Of a DNA stretch of 64,000 nt, positions 1 through 16,000 are shown piece by piece. Both the position numbers and the translations under genes were made by a program. The notes below the pieces were generated by a model, which saw only the letters and a program-made list of their open reading frames with translations, did no database searches and was not told the origin of the DNA. Position 1 is the stretch's first letter. The number at the start of each line of letters is the position of its first letter. Origin of the DNA: Crotophaga sulcirostris (taxonomy: Eukaryota > Chordata > Aves > Cuculiformes > Crotophagidae); the NCBI GenBank assembly GCA_013397455.1, contig VYZB01000077.1:263729-327728 (forward strand), given 5' to 3'.

Positions 1-430
1 GCGCCCGCCACGGGCAGGTCGCGGGGAGGGGGCGGGGCCCCGGGCCGGAAGCGCCCTCTGACCTAGACGGAAGTGCTTGTGAGGCAGCCGTCCCGACACC
101 GCGGGGCCCTGCGAGCGGGGCGGAGGGAGCGGTGCTGACGGGTGAGTGGCCGCGGGGGCGAGGTGGGCGGAAAGTGGGGGATGGGGAGCACCCCGGGCTG
201 GAGGGGAGAGGGCCTCGCCTTCCGCTCCCCCCGCTCCCGTGGGTGGGGGGGGCAGGGCCGCGGCGGCTCGGAGGGGTCAGGGAGCCGCCGCGGGGTGCGG
301 CGCCAGGCCGGGGTCCCCCCGTCGGGCCGGTGGCAGAGGGCGCGTCTCTCTCCGCTGCTGCGGGAGCAGAGCGGATCCCCGAGAGCCGGCCCCGTTGGGA
401 AAGGGGTTTTCCAGACCGGCGCTGTCATTA
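1..430 (+). promoter_or_regulatory. ELOC: CpG island and ELOC promoter region
   Basis: The first 430 bases are very GC- and CpG-rich, in sharp contrast to the AT-rich sequence that follows. A GC box (GGGGCGGGGC, 29-38) and two ETS-type sites (CCGGAAGC at 45-52 and ACGGAAGTG at 67-75) lie just upstream of a splice donor at 142. There is no TATA box. This is the usual form of a housekeeping promoter. In human, ELOC and TMEM70 are neighbours in opposite orientation, so the island may be the right half of a shared bidirectional promoter. The TMEM70 side would be outside the window. Confidence 0.75.
76..141 (+). other. ELOC: ELOC non-coding exon 1 (5' UTR), start approximate
   Basis: A strong splice donor (ACGG|GTGAGT) falls at 141/142, directly downstream of the ETS and GC-box sites. 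The next ELOC exon (8540-8597) begins with untranslated sequence, so an upstream 5' UTR exon is needed and this is the best candidate. The transcription start is placed just after the second ETS site by inference and could be tens of bases off. No ELOC coding sequence is present here. Confidence 0.55.
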
Positions 431-1910
431 AATGTCGCTCTTAAACTGTTTCCGTCCACCGTCTTCCCACGCCAAGCCCTAGAGAGAGAGGGAAAACTAA
501 GGCCGAAAGAATTTAGGATGCACCCCCGGGGGTTGTTCCACCAAGGTGAGAAGTGCCGGTTGAGGTGCCGTAGATGTAATGGTCGCCGAATATAAGCAAA
601 GCAAGGTTGACAGGAAGGGGTGACACACTTCCATGCAGTAAGAAAAATCAGCTTTTGAGTACCCCGTGTTCCCAAGAGGGACATTCTGCTTCAGTATATG
701 GGAATCTGAATTGGCAAGTTATTGGTGGCTTCAGATACATGTATGAAAAGGAAAAGGGATGATGCTAGCAACTTTGAAGGCCAGTTTAATCTTACCATGT
801 GTAATACTATGTGCAGACACTTTATTAAAGATGTCTAATACTGTAGGTTTTGAGTTAAGCCTTGCACTGTAGGGAGACTTAGTCACGGGCTGTTTGTTTA
901 TTTGGGTTTGCTGAAGATCACGTGCAGAAGTTCAATTTGGAAGCAAGCCAGAAAAACGTAGGTCAGTAGGTGAGAGGACTTTAGGATAAGAACCACTTTG
1001 TGCCCTTATTACTGGGTAATCCCTCACATGCTCCAGTTTCCTTCTTTTGCTATACTAAGGACAAATAAATATTCTTTAGAGAGAAATAATGTGTATTAAC
1101 TGGAGAGTTACTTAGAAAGGGAATAAGCGTTACTTAGTTTTTCTATAATACATTGGCTACCACCTTCACCCATGTAGTGTACACCTTATATCTTGAGATC
1201 AGCCTTTTAATGTGCTTAAGTTATGTCAGTAATTTTTTTGCCAACGTTTCCCATCAACATCAGGAGCTTTATGATAATCTTTAGAAACTTTCAGCACTTA
1301 GCATTTGATTTTTTTTCTTGTTATATCAGAGAAAATTTATTTGAGATTTCTTTTTTTTATATTCTGAAACGAGCAATGAACAGATTTAGGTGGTTTTGCG
1401 TAGTCTTAATGTGAACACTTAGTATTGATACAGTGAGGAGATCCAGCAGGTTCTCTCAGGCACTTTCTTCTACTTCCCAACCTCATGTTTCTTTTTCTGG
1501 TACATTTGTGTTCATAATTCTGCCCCTTATGCTTTGTGTGGGGATAAATTAATATCTTTCGAAAGTATCCTCAACTTCATGTGTTTACTGTGGCTTTGCA
1601 AATGTCAGTGTATATTAGAAAAAAACCCTGAAGTTTTGTCATAAAAGCAGAAATTTTGTCAGATTAAAATAAAGCAATTTTGAATGTATTTTGACAAGTT
1701 CTCTTGCACCTAGAAAGGTTCCGAATTTAATTATCCTCATTATGGGATTGTTAGCATAACAGATGAGTGCTTATAACCAGAGGGCAGAACTGCATGCCAT
1801 ATAAAATTTTGCAATATGCTAGGAGCTTTTTTCCCTTAATGGCAAGAGGTGTACAGTATGGGGCTTTTACTGTGTGTTGCAAAGAAAACAGTAGCACCTG
1901 CCTGCCCGTT

Positions 1911-1985
1911 TGTTTTTGGTTTTTTTTTTAAAAAACCAAAACAACAAAACAAAAAAACCCAAACCAAAACAAAAAACAAACCTGT
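1911..1985. repeat. T-tract/A-rich low-complexity stretch
   Basis: A run of T with G interruptions is followed at once by an A-rich, C-interrupted run, so the two halves can partly pair. It looks like simple-sequence drift rather than a mobile element. Confidence 0.6.
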
Positions 1986-4900
1986 CCTGGGACTTACTGA
2001 AAAGGAAAGTTTCCTTAGATAGAAAAAAAACACCTTATATGAGGTCTTTGGTACTCCATGCGTGGTATCCTACCTCATCTCCTGCTTATCTGAATTAGCA
2101 TTCACGTGCTGTACCTTCCTGTCATACTTCAGTTTTCCTCTGAATGTTTGAATTTTAGGGCCCCTGAGTATGGAATAGTGAATCAGCTGATTTGGAGTTC
2201 GTGCCATACCAGTTTTCCCTCATGTTTTTTCTAAATATGCTTCCGTTCTTATTTATATTAATTATTTTTTATGTGTCCTGAACAATGAATACTAAACTGA
2301 AGAGTTAAGTCTTTTTAAACAAGTTAGTGTATAGGATCAATAATAGGACTAGAATTTAGGATTAAATAGTAGAAGGCTACTGGTTTAGCACACATCAGCT
2401 TTTGTTTACTGATGAACTCTTGCTAATGTACAAATGACACTCAGAAATTGTCACATTTGACTTCTATACTAACCTAGGAATTGTATTATTTGCCCCATAT
2501 TTTTCAAAAATAGATACTGTAGAATACAGAAATGTCACCAGCTGAAGCACACAAAAGCTGTGTGTGCGTTGCACAGCTAACGAGTTGGAAGTCATTTGAG
2601 TTTCTGTACACCAGAATCTGAGTATTTAAAGAGTTTTCTGTGGGATCAAAGAATCTGAGTGCTTGAAATTTTTGCATAGATTTAATTTTCTTGTGCTAAC
2701 CAGAGTAAAGCAATGGGGTTCTGGAATCTGTACAGTGGTTGCATGTGTTCAGTTAAACTGGCATATGTACTTCAAGTCTGTTGTGATTTCATTGACATAG
2801 ATGATACTTTGGAAATTCTGGGAAGCTTGGGAGAGGAGTGTGCAGTTTTGGCAGTGAGGTGGGAGGGTCATAGATATGCTTCTGTGTTTTTCTTGCATTT
2901 GATACGCAAGAGGTGCAGGAAATAGGTCAAACTAAACTCACTGCACTATAGTATTTCTTAGAGTTGTAAGGAGGAGAGCAAGATGTTTAAGTATGCTCAC
3001 AAGAACACTTGCTTTGTGTGGGTTAATTACCACAGTTTATGATACTTTGCTGGATTGTACCTTATAGGTGTAAACATTCTGGCAACTTATGAAAATTTTC
3101 AAAATTTCAGATCTCTAATATCTAACAAGAATTCTGGTTTTTTTTTCAGCAGGAGCTTCATTTTTAGACTTGTTGGAAAGTTTCTGTGCCAAGTATGCTG
3201 GTTTTATTTGTATTGGATTCTCTCTCATTGATTAAAAAGTGGCATATCGTTTTTAGATCATCTTTCTCTCAATGAATGCAGATTTTGCTTGTCTATTTTT
3301 TTTTAAGGAAGCAAAGCAGGAGAACAATAATAGCTAATATAGGTCCTTTTTTCAGATTAAAGGCAGGGAATTCAGCTACCGAATTGATAATTCCACATAA
3401 ACTTCTTGAAGGAGAAGTGGTTCTTCGCAGGAGTCTCAAAAAGCCAGACCAGAAATATAAAAAGGCAAATGTTTGAGTGTTCAGAAAACTTAGATTGTTC
3501 TCTTCACTGCTACTGTGTCAGTGTAGTCTTGGGGAAGTCACACAGGGGCAGCTATAAAAGTGTAACTAGTGTATAGTTGACCCTGGAATAACTATAGTCC
3601 CAGGTAACAAGTCCTGGCTTCATGAAGAAAGCTTGTATCGGTGCCTACGTGCAGGAATCTTGCATTTCTTATGATTTCATTTCATGTGGCTTCTGGTGTG
3701 TCATATCTCAAGACCAGTCACTTGTGTGTGTGATACTCTGTTCCCCTTTTGTTGTTGCAGTGCTTCTGTCTCACATAAATCTACCTAATTTTTTCTGGCA
3801 GCACTGTTAAAAGAAAAAAAAATTGATATAATTTTTGAAGGAACTAGTAGTTCTTTTCTAGTCCAGTTGTTCTGTGTTTGAAACATCATACTGTATTCTC
3901 ATAGCAAGTTTCTTTCTCAATCTAAGATTAACTCTTATCACATTTGTTTAACCTCAGATGATTTACTGAGTCCAGATTGTATCGTGCTTGAGTTACTTTT
4001 GTCAATGAAATGACCAATTCAGTTTTTAGGTATTGAGTGAATCCAGCACGTACTAAATCTGCTACCACTTACTTAGCTTTTATCGTTTTCCTTTTTAGTA
4101 CAGGTAAAGCCACTAAGCATGAATTTTTTTTGGGTGTTAACTACTATTTCTTTTTTCTCTCTCTAATCGTATGATAGCACATTTCATTTGATATTATTAA
4201 AATGTTCATTGCAGTTTTTTGGGACAGCTCTAATATTTTGATGTAGACATTTTTTTCAGTTCCACAGCTTCGATGTATTTGCCTCCTGAAGTTATGCTTT
4301 TACTTTGGAAGGTGTTAATATATTTGCTTTCCCGCTATCTAGCCTGTTTTGATTCCTGTATTTAGTGGCATTATTTGTATTTGAGACCAAGGGACATTTT
4401 ATCATCACCAGTGTCTCCACAAAAATGATATTGCTTCTTTTTTTGATTTGAATTATTATTATTTATAAATCATAAGCTGTTTCGCTACTCTTTGGGAGTG
4501 TAGGAAAGGGTTTGGAGTCTAGAGAAAGAGGTAGCACAAGTGATCCTCTTCTGTGAAGCAAAAGTAATAATGTATGGTATCCCTTCAGTTCCTGAACAAC
4601 AGTTACTCTCCAATAAAGTGCTTGATTTCTGTCTACAAAAACTGTTTTAAACGGGTGGAAGATCCTATCCGTTTTCTGCCAACAACTGTTCCAGCACCGG
4701 AATGTAATTTCCTTGGATGAGTTCCTGGCATTATTGAAAGTGGCGAAGGCATTGAACTCTTTGATATGAAGATATCTCTGTGATAGCGTACACACATTAA
4801 CTCTCCAAGAGCATTCTTGAATGTGTCTCATATTCAGGAACTTTTCACCTGCAGGACAGGTGAAGGTGTTCCTTATACCAGTGAGGAAGGCAAATATATT

Positions 4901-5410
4901 TGATATATTTCTGTAAAGTCAAAATAATTTTCAAAGACAACAGCAGTGTAAGTGGAGGATGCTTTTCACTCGGTTCTCCACAGACAACTGAAAACTATTG
5001 GTTATGCATGTGTAGTTTGATTAGGTGTACATAAAAAAAATGCCTTCTTGTGAAAGCTTCAGGAAACATTTGGGCTATTTCATATCTGTAGTTATGATAA
5101 AAGGAAGATGGAACAAATCAGCACCAATGTGCTGTTGAGAAGTGAAGCCATCGGCAGTAGGTAAAAGCTGCATCTTCTGAAGAGATGCAGGAATCTCTGT
5201 AAAACTGCCTCCAAGTCTTGCATCTCCCTCCTCAACTTGGTTACATTTTTTGCTAAGCTTTTACCTGAAATCTAGGAGGAAGGGGATGGAGGGAGTGGTC
5301 TCTGTTCTGTTTTTCCACACCTCCTGGTTTGGAGTTCTCTGTAGTGAGTAATTGCAGTTTTGGCTACTGCGATAAAGTGCTGCAGAATGTTGAACTTGTA
5401 GAAAATATTC

Positions 5411-6296
5411 AGAATCATAGAATCATAGAATGACCTGAGCTGGAAGGGACCTACAAGGATCATCAAGTCCAACTCCTATCCCTGCACGGGACAATCCCAA
5501 CTTTCCCACCATGTGTCTGAGGGCATTGTCCAAATGCTTCTTGAGTATTGCCAGGCTTGGTGCTGGGACTACTTCCCCGGGGAGCCTGTTCTAGTGCTCC
5601 AGCACCCTCTGGGTGAGGAACCTCTTCCTAATATCCAACCAAAACTTCCCTGACACATCTTCCTGCCATTCCCTCAAGTCCTATCATTGGTCACCAGAGA
5701 GAAGAGATCAGTACCTGCTCCTCCTCCTTCCCTTGTGAGGAGACTGCTATGAGTTCCCCCCCTAAGCCTCCTCTTCTCCAGGCTGAACAGACCAAGTGAC
5801 TTCTGCCTCTCCTTATATGATTTCTTCTCTAGATCCTCACCAGCTTTGTCACGCTCCTCTGAACACTTTCCAGTAGCTTTATGTCCTTTTTATATGGAAA
5901 AACTGCACCCAAAACTGAACACAATATTCAAGGTGGGGCCGCACCAGTGCAGAGTAGAGCAGGACAGTCAACCAGCTGGCAATGCTGTGCTTGATTCACC
6001 CGAGGACATAGCTGGCCCTCTTGGCTTCCAGGGCACACTAGTGGCTCATGTTCAACTTGCCATCAAACAGAACCCCCAGGTCCCTCTCCGGAGGGCTGCT
6101 CTCCAGCCTCTCACTCCCCAGTCTGTTCGTGTACCCAGGGTTGCCATGTCCCAGATGCAAAACCCAGGACTTGCTCTTGTTAAACTTCATACGGTTGGTG
6201 ATTGCCCAGCTCTCCAATCTGTCCAGATCCCTCTGCAGGGCCTCCCTGCCTCCCACTGTCAGCTGTTCCCCCCAGTTTCCTGTCATCTGTAAATTT
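5411..6296 (-). mobile_element. CR1 LINE fragment, minus strand
   Basis: The left end carries the inverted CR1 3' terminus (AATCATAGAATCATAGAATG, 5413-5432). The following text is the inverse complement of the CR1 3' UTR and the end of ORF2. On the minus strand 6038-6286 encodes a reverse-transcriptase C-terminal piece with the hallmark stretches [17 protein letters not shown] and [15 protein letters not shown]. The copy is 5'-truncated and its ORF2 is broken by stops and frameshifts, so it is not active. It abuts a plus-strand CR1 copy at about 6297. Confidence 0.93.
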
Positions 6297-7017
6297 CTAT
6301 AAATACATTAGCAACAAAAGGAGAGCTAAGGAGAATCTCCAAGCTTTATTGGATGCTGGGGGAAACTTTGTGACAAAGGATGAGGAGAAGGTACTTAAAG
6401 CATTCTTTGCCTCGGTCTTTAATGGTAAGACCAGTTGTTCTCAGGGTACCCAGACCCCCGAGCTGGAAGACAGGGAGCAGAATGGAGCCCCATAATCCAA
6501 GAGGAAATGGTTAGCAACCTGCTGGCGAGGCTGCACCTTGAATACTGTGTTCAGTTTTGGGTCCCTCACTACAAGAAGGACATCGAGCTGCTGGAACATA
6601 TGCAAAGGAGCACAGAGAAGCTGGTGGAGGGTCTGGAGCACAAGTGTTATGAGGTGTGGCTGAGGGAACTGGGGTTGTTTAGCCTGGAGAGAAAGGAGGC
6701 TTTTAGGGGGAGACCTTAATGCTCTCTAGCAATGTGGGTGTCAATCTCTTTTGCGAAGTGATAGGACAAGAGAAATGGCTTCAAGTTGTGCCAAGGGAGG
6801 TTTAGGCTGGAAATACAAAATATTACTTTACCAAAATGGTTGTCTAGCATTGGAACAGGCTGCCCAGGGAAGTGCTTGAGTCACCATCCCTGGAGGTATT
6901 GAAAAGAGTAGATGTAGTGCTTAGGGACATGGTTTAGTGGTGGACTTGGCAGTGTTAAGGGTTGGACTTCATGATCTTAAAGGTCTTTTCCAACGTAAAC
7001 AATTCTGTGATTCTGTA
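6297..7017 (+). mobile_element. CR1 LINE fragment, plus strand, internally deleted
   Basis: Positions 6300-6500 encode the CR1 ORF2 segment that precedes the polymerase domain (NKRRAKENLQALLDAGGNF, then [11 protein letters not shown]). From about 6525 the text jumps to the ORF2 C-terminus ([20 protein letters not shown], then [13 protein letters not shown]) and runs through the 3' UTR to the terminal AATTCTGTGATTCTGTATG near 7017. The polymerase core is missing, so this copy has a large internal deletion. Orientation is opposite to the abutting copy on its left. Confidence 0.9.
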
Positions 7018-7600
7018 TGCCTGCTGTTGCTGATTTTCTTTCAAAGCAACAACATGGATTGTCAGAATTATTAACAGTCTCTGTGCTGCCTCTGTCTGAC
7101 CCTGGATATTGACTGGGAAACCACCCAGAATCGCTGGTGCTGTTTTCCTGAACCTGTGGGCACACAACAGTAGTCCATTGATTTGTACTGGGTTAATGTT
7201 TGGAGAGTACCTGTTGACATGAAAGGAATTTTAGGAGAGTGGGTGGGTGGTTGGCGTCTCATTTCCAAAGTTTTCTTTTCCACAGCAGAGATGCAGTTCA
7301 GCATAAGGAAGTATATGTTGTATCTGAACGTAATGGATTTGTTTTGCAAATAAGTGCTTCCATTTCTCTAACTCTTCAGATTCATTTATATGGCAAAATA
7401 CCTATACCACAAGCTGCATGTCAGCTTACAGGCTATGGAAGCTCCTGGTTAACTTACCATGTGAATACCTACCTACGTTAAATTTCTGAAGTAGCTTATC
7501 TGTGTGGCATCGGTGGCTGTGACAGGAACTGTCAGTTTCCTGGGAAGGACAGGTTGGAGGCCAGGTATTTAGTACACAGAGATTAGATTGATTGCTGAGC

Positions 7601-8070
7601 TGTCTCTTCTCCAGCCTAAACAACTCCAGCTCTCTCAGCCTCTCCGCCTCTCCTTATATGGCAGGTGCTCCAGTCCCTCCATTATCTTTGTGGCCCTTTG
7701 CAGGACTCAATTCAGTCTGGCATGTTCTGGGGAGCCCAGAGCTGGATGCAGCACTCCAGATGTGTCCCTCTAGTGCTGAGAGGTGGGCCAGGATCACCTT
7801 TCTCAGCCTGCTGACAACACTCCTCCTAGTACAACCCAGGGTGTTGTTGGCTGCCTTTGCTGTGAGGGCATGCTTCTGGCTCACGTTCAATTTGGTATCC
7901 ACCAGCAAAAGAAAATCTTTTTCTGCAATGCTGCCTTCCAGCTGGTGAACCCCAGCTGATACTGGTGCCTGGGCTAATTCTTCCCAAGGTTCAGGTGTTT
8001 GCATTTCCCTTGGAGGAACTTCCTAGATTTCCTGTTGGCCCAGCTCATTGAGGTCCATCTGAATGGCAGG
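7601..8070 (-). mobile_element. CR1 LINE fragment, minus strand, both ends truncated
   Basis: The sequence is the inverse complement of CR1 ORF2 end and early 3' region (TCTTCTCCAGCCTAAACAAC near 7605 is the inverse of the LFSLE region). A minus-strand frame at 7654-8004 keeps LEGSIAEKDFLLLVDTKLN and ANNTLGCTRRSV, degraded forms of the CR1 C-terminal protein. The typical repeat terminus is absent, so the 3' end has been lost. Confidence 0.9.
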
Positions 8071-8539
8071 AGAACCACTCCTGTGTTCACAGCTGAATGA
8101 ACTGCTCTCTGACTTTTATTTTTTTTTCACCTGTAGACAAGTTGTTCAGTCTCTTAAATGCCTTTTATAGTGTGGCAAAACTAGCTTTCTTTACCTCCCC
8201 AGTGCCATTGCATGGGTGGTGTCCATAGTGATAAAAGTCATAAGGCTCTTGAAATTACTCTGCCTTTATAGTCAAGGGCCTTTAAAAAGCTTAGGGAAAC
8301 TACTACTTTACAAAGTAAGCTAAAATTCAGAGATTCTGGAATATGGTAGGGATCTCTGGGCAGCATAGAAAAGTTTCAAAACGTAATGTTTTCAAAAGAT
8401 AATGATGATCAACGTTGCCTGCTGTGTATCATCATTTTCTTTTCTGAAGAGTGTTTATGATAGTACAAAGGTTGATTACTAAAGCTGACTTAAGAAATTG
8501 TAGTGCTGACTGAAAATATCACCACTTGTGTTTTTTCAG

Positions 8540-13011
<4,472 letters not shown>

Positions 13012-16000
13012 ATAAAATNAATTATAATAAAAAATGTAAAACTTTTTTCAGTATTTAATACATGTAGTTCAGTTAGTAACTTTTTTCAGATAGCATGTTG
13101 CGTGTGTGCTGTTGAGAACTGTAAAGTTCACTGCAGAGGCAATTGCCTTCAGTCCTTTTGCATATAGCAATCATTCGGTTGAAGTTTGTTTTGCTGCTTA
13201 CACCAATAAGGACCTTTCCACAAACTGAGACAAATAAACAAATATGCCAATTAGTAGATGGCTATGCCTTATCCTTTAGGTGTGGTAGAACTTTCTTTTA
13301 ATACAATGACCATAAAAAATACTGGAGTTTAGTCTAATATTCTCTAAAAGGTAATTATAGTTAAATACAAGTAGCTGTTTAGGATTTCTAACTTTCTCTT
13401 ACTGTTAAAGTTTTTAAACATCTGAACTTAATCTCCTTTGTAAGATAGCAGTCCTTTAGCATAGTTACACTAACTAGATTAGAAATGCCCTCAGTAAGGT
13501 TTGTATACTGACAGTTATATTCCATTTAGGTTGAGAGCGGAGTATTAAGGTTGAAAAGTGGAGTATGTAGGAGAATGTTTAAGGTTTTTAATTTAAGTCA
13601 TAGTATAGACATGCGTAAAGGTGTACTTGATACATTTTTCTTTCAAACCTTACACTTTCCCCATTAGTAATTACAAATATTCAAGTCACTTGTCTGTGCA
13701 GTATGACTGTGATCCTACTGACAGTGGCTTTTAAGGGGAAAAATAACTTAGAATCTGTATATTATCTTCTGTATAACATATAAGATTATTCTTAATGTAT
13801 TGTCACTTGACCTGATATGAATTTTATATGGTTTCAGTTATGGCTTATTTCCATTGTTGTGGTTGGTTATGTAAAGTCTGTATTTAATCTTTAGAGTAAT
13901 AGTCATTTGAATTTGTAACATAACAACTGAAAAGGTAGCAGTTATCCTATCTTTTACCTCTTCCTTGACGTCTCCCTTGCATCCACAGGAAAAGGCCCTG
14001 AAATGTGGAGGTCTTTTATATTTGAAGGAAAGGGCATTAAGCAGATGTTTAAGGAGCTGTTTTTAAAATTTCATAGGTATTTCCAGTGTTTTTACAAATA
14101 TTTTAGGGGGAAAGGATTGGCAAGCCACTGACATAATACCAGAGTGGAACACATCATCTCTTGGTAGTTCCTGCTGGTAATTGCCTACACTGTCAGTTCT
14201 TTGTCCAAAACAAGTTTCCATAAAAAAAAAAAAAAACAACTTAAACTTGAGACAATAAGTTTCTTTTTGTTCAGCTGCAACTTGAAGAACCCTTCTGCCA
14301 ATAAGTTTCTTTTTGTTCAGCTGCAACTTGAAGAACCCTTCTGCCAAAATCATCTGTAAATGAGAATAAATCTAATGCATCATGAAAAATGATGCAAGAA
14401 CAATGTGGTTTGCATTTTCGTCAGCTGCCACTGCTTCAGCTTTGTTTTGATCAAGAAATGATTGTGTTTTTTTATGGAAAAATCCCACTGACAGTTGGTG
14501 GGACCTCTTCATTGATGTTATAACTAATGGTGAATTTAGAGGGCTGATACTCTCCTCTAAACCCGTTTGCCAGCATAAATCCAATTTTGAAGAGACTTTT
14601 ATGGACAAAAGCTGGTAACTTACATAGACTATGCAGTCTGCCCACGGAGGAGTTCAGTTCTGGCAAATGAAATTTTATCTGGGCTTGAACAACGCTTGGT
14701 AGATGAGCTGACATTTGTCAATGTGTTGATTGATAGATTATCTGACTTTTATTCACATCACATATTTTGGCACAATTTATTGTGTTTAATGTGGGGATGT
14801 TTATGGCTAGATTGGTTTTGCACAATAAAGCTGAAGTGCATCGCAAGGTGATTGTCTGAAATCCTATGTTTAAGCACTCTGGCCAGTGCTGTTAGTAATT
14901 CATTTTCAAGAGCACTAAAAAGATAAACACAACCCAGAGATACTGAGTTATGTTGCCTTTTTTATAGTACCTAGGAATACCCTAAAAGGTCAAGGAGTAC
15001 TGACGTGGATATTTTTGTCCCAGCAATGTTTCAGTCTGAGCAATTCTGAAGTTCTTTAGCCATTTTTAATAATCTTGAGGTTAATGCTTTGAAGTTCAAA
15101 ATTGAAGTAAAAAGGATGTAATTCTTTAAAAAAAAATTCTTCTATTTTTTTCCCCTTTTAAAGCATTCCAACACAGTCTCCTGTTAAAATACATTGCATT
15201 TTATGATTCTGTACTTCAGCAGTGAGGTAAAATAGCTGGTTTAGTTCTGAATAAGAATTTTGTGGGTTTTACTTCAGCTTCATGTATCATACAGTAGTTT
15301 TGAACACTCAGGAAATGCAGTAGTGTCCTAGAGCGCACTATTTGCAAAGCCACTGGCTGTTAAGAAAACTAACCTGCAGATTTCAAAGGGGGAGGGGGGC
15401 GGAGGGAATTAGTGCAATTTCCATGATAGTGACATGGGTATGCTATTATCAGACAATTGGAAACTTAACACTCTTGACCCCTGAGTTCTAAATAAATCTC
15501 AAAATTGAAAATTTTTAAACCTGTGTTTCTGTTGTTTTATGACTTCTCAGAGCAAGTATTCATGTGTAGAATCATAGTTATTAGAGCAAATTGCTAGTAT
15601 AATTACTGTTTGGATAACAGATGGTGAAGCTGCGTGTATAAAATCACAGGGATTTCTGAAGAGTTTCATAGATTTAAAATGTTTAGATGTCTTTGTGCTC
15701 CTCTGAATTGCAGGTATGTGTAATTCTCAGAAACAAACAAATACTAAAAAGGATGGTATTCCTGAACAGCCCTGAAGGGGATATTTAAAAGATTTCAGGT
15801 GTCCCATAACATTCCCTTTTAAATTGTAAACTGATCCACTGATTTAGCCATTTAAACTTGCAGATTCTTTTCTAACTGTAAGCAATAAAAAAGTCCTGCT
15901 TTTTCATTGTTTGAGTACAAGCTGCTAAAGGAGCCTTGGATGGTATCCAACATGAAACAATCTGTGCATCCAGAACGATAAGAACTCTGCTCCACAGGAC

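Larger units (their letters stand above)
142..8539 (+). other. ELOC: ELOC intron 1
   Basis: About 8.4 kb of AT-rich sequence lies between the exon 1 donor (GTGAGT, 142) and an acceptor ending TTTTTTCAG at 8539. It holds an A/T-rich simple stretch near 1911-1985, three CR1 pieces (5411-8070) and a coding-like relic near 4460-4900 that I cannot name. Otherwise I see no gene. Confidence 0.6.

Noticed and set aside
146..595. Several long frames in the CpG island at the left edge, both strands
   Set aside because: GC-rich sequence has few stops; composition is Arg/Gly/Pro-rich, and the frames cross the ELOC exon 1 donor.
6038..6286. Minus-strand frame as an independent host gene
   Set aside because: It is CR1 ORF2 reverse-transcriptase sequence within a truncated element.
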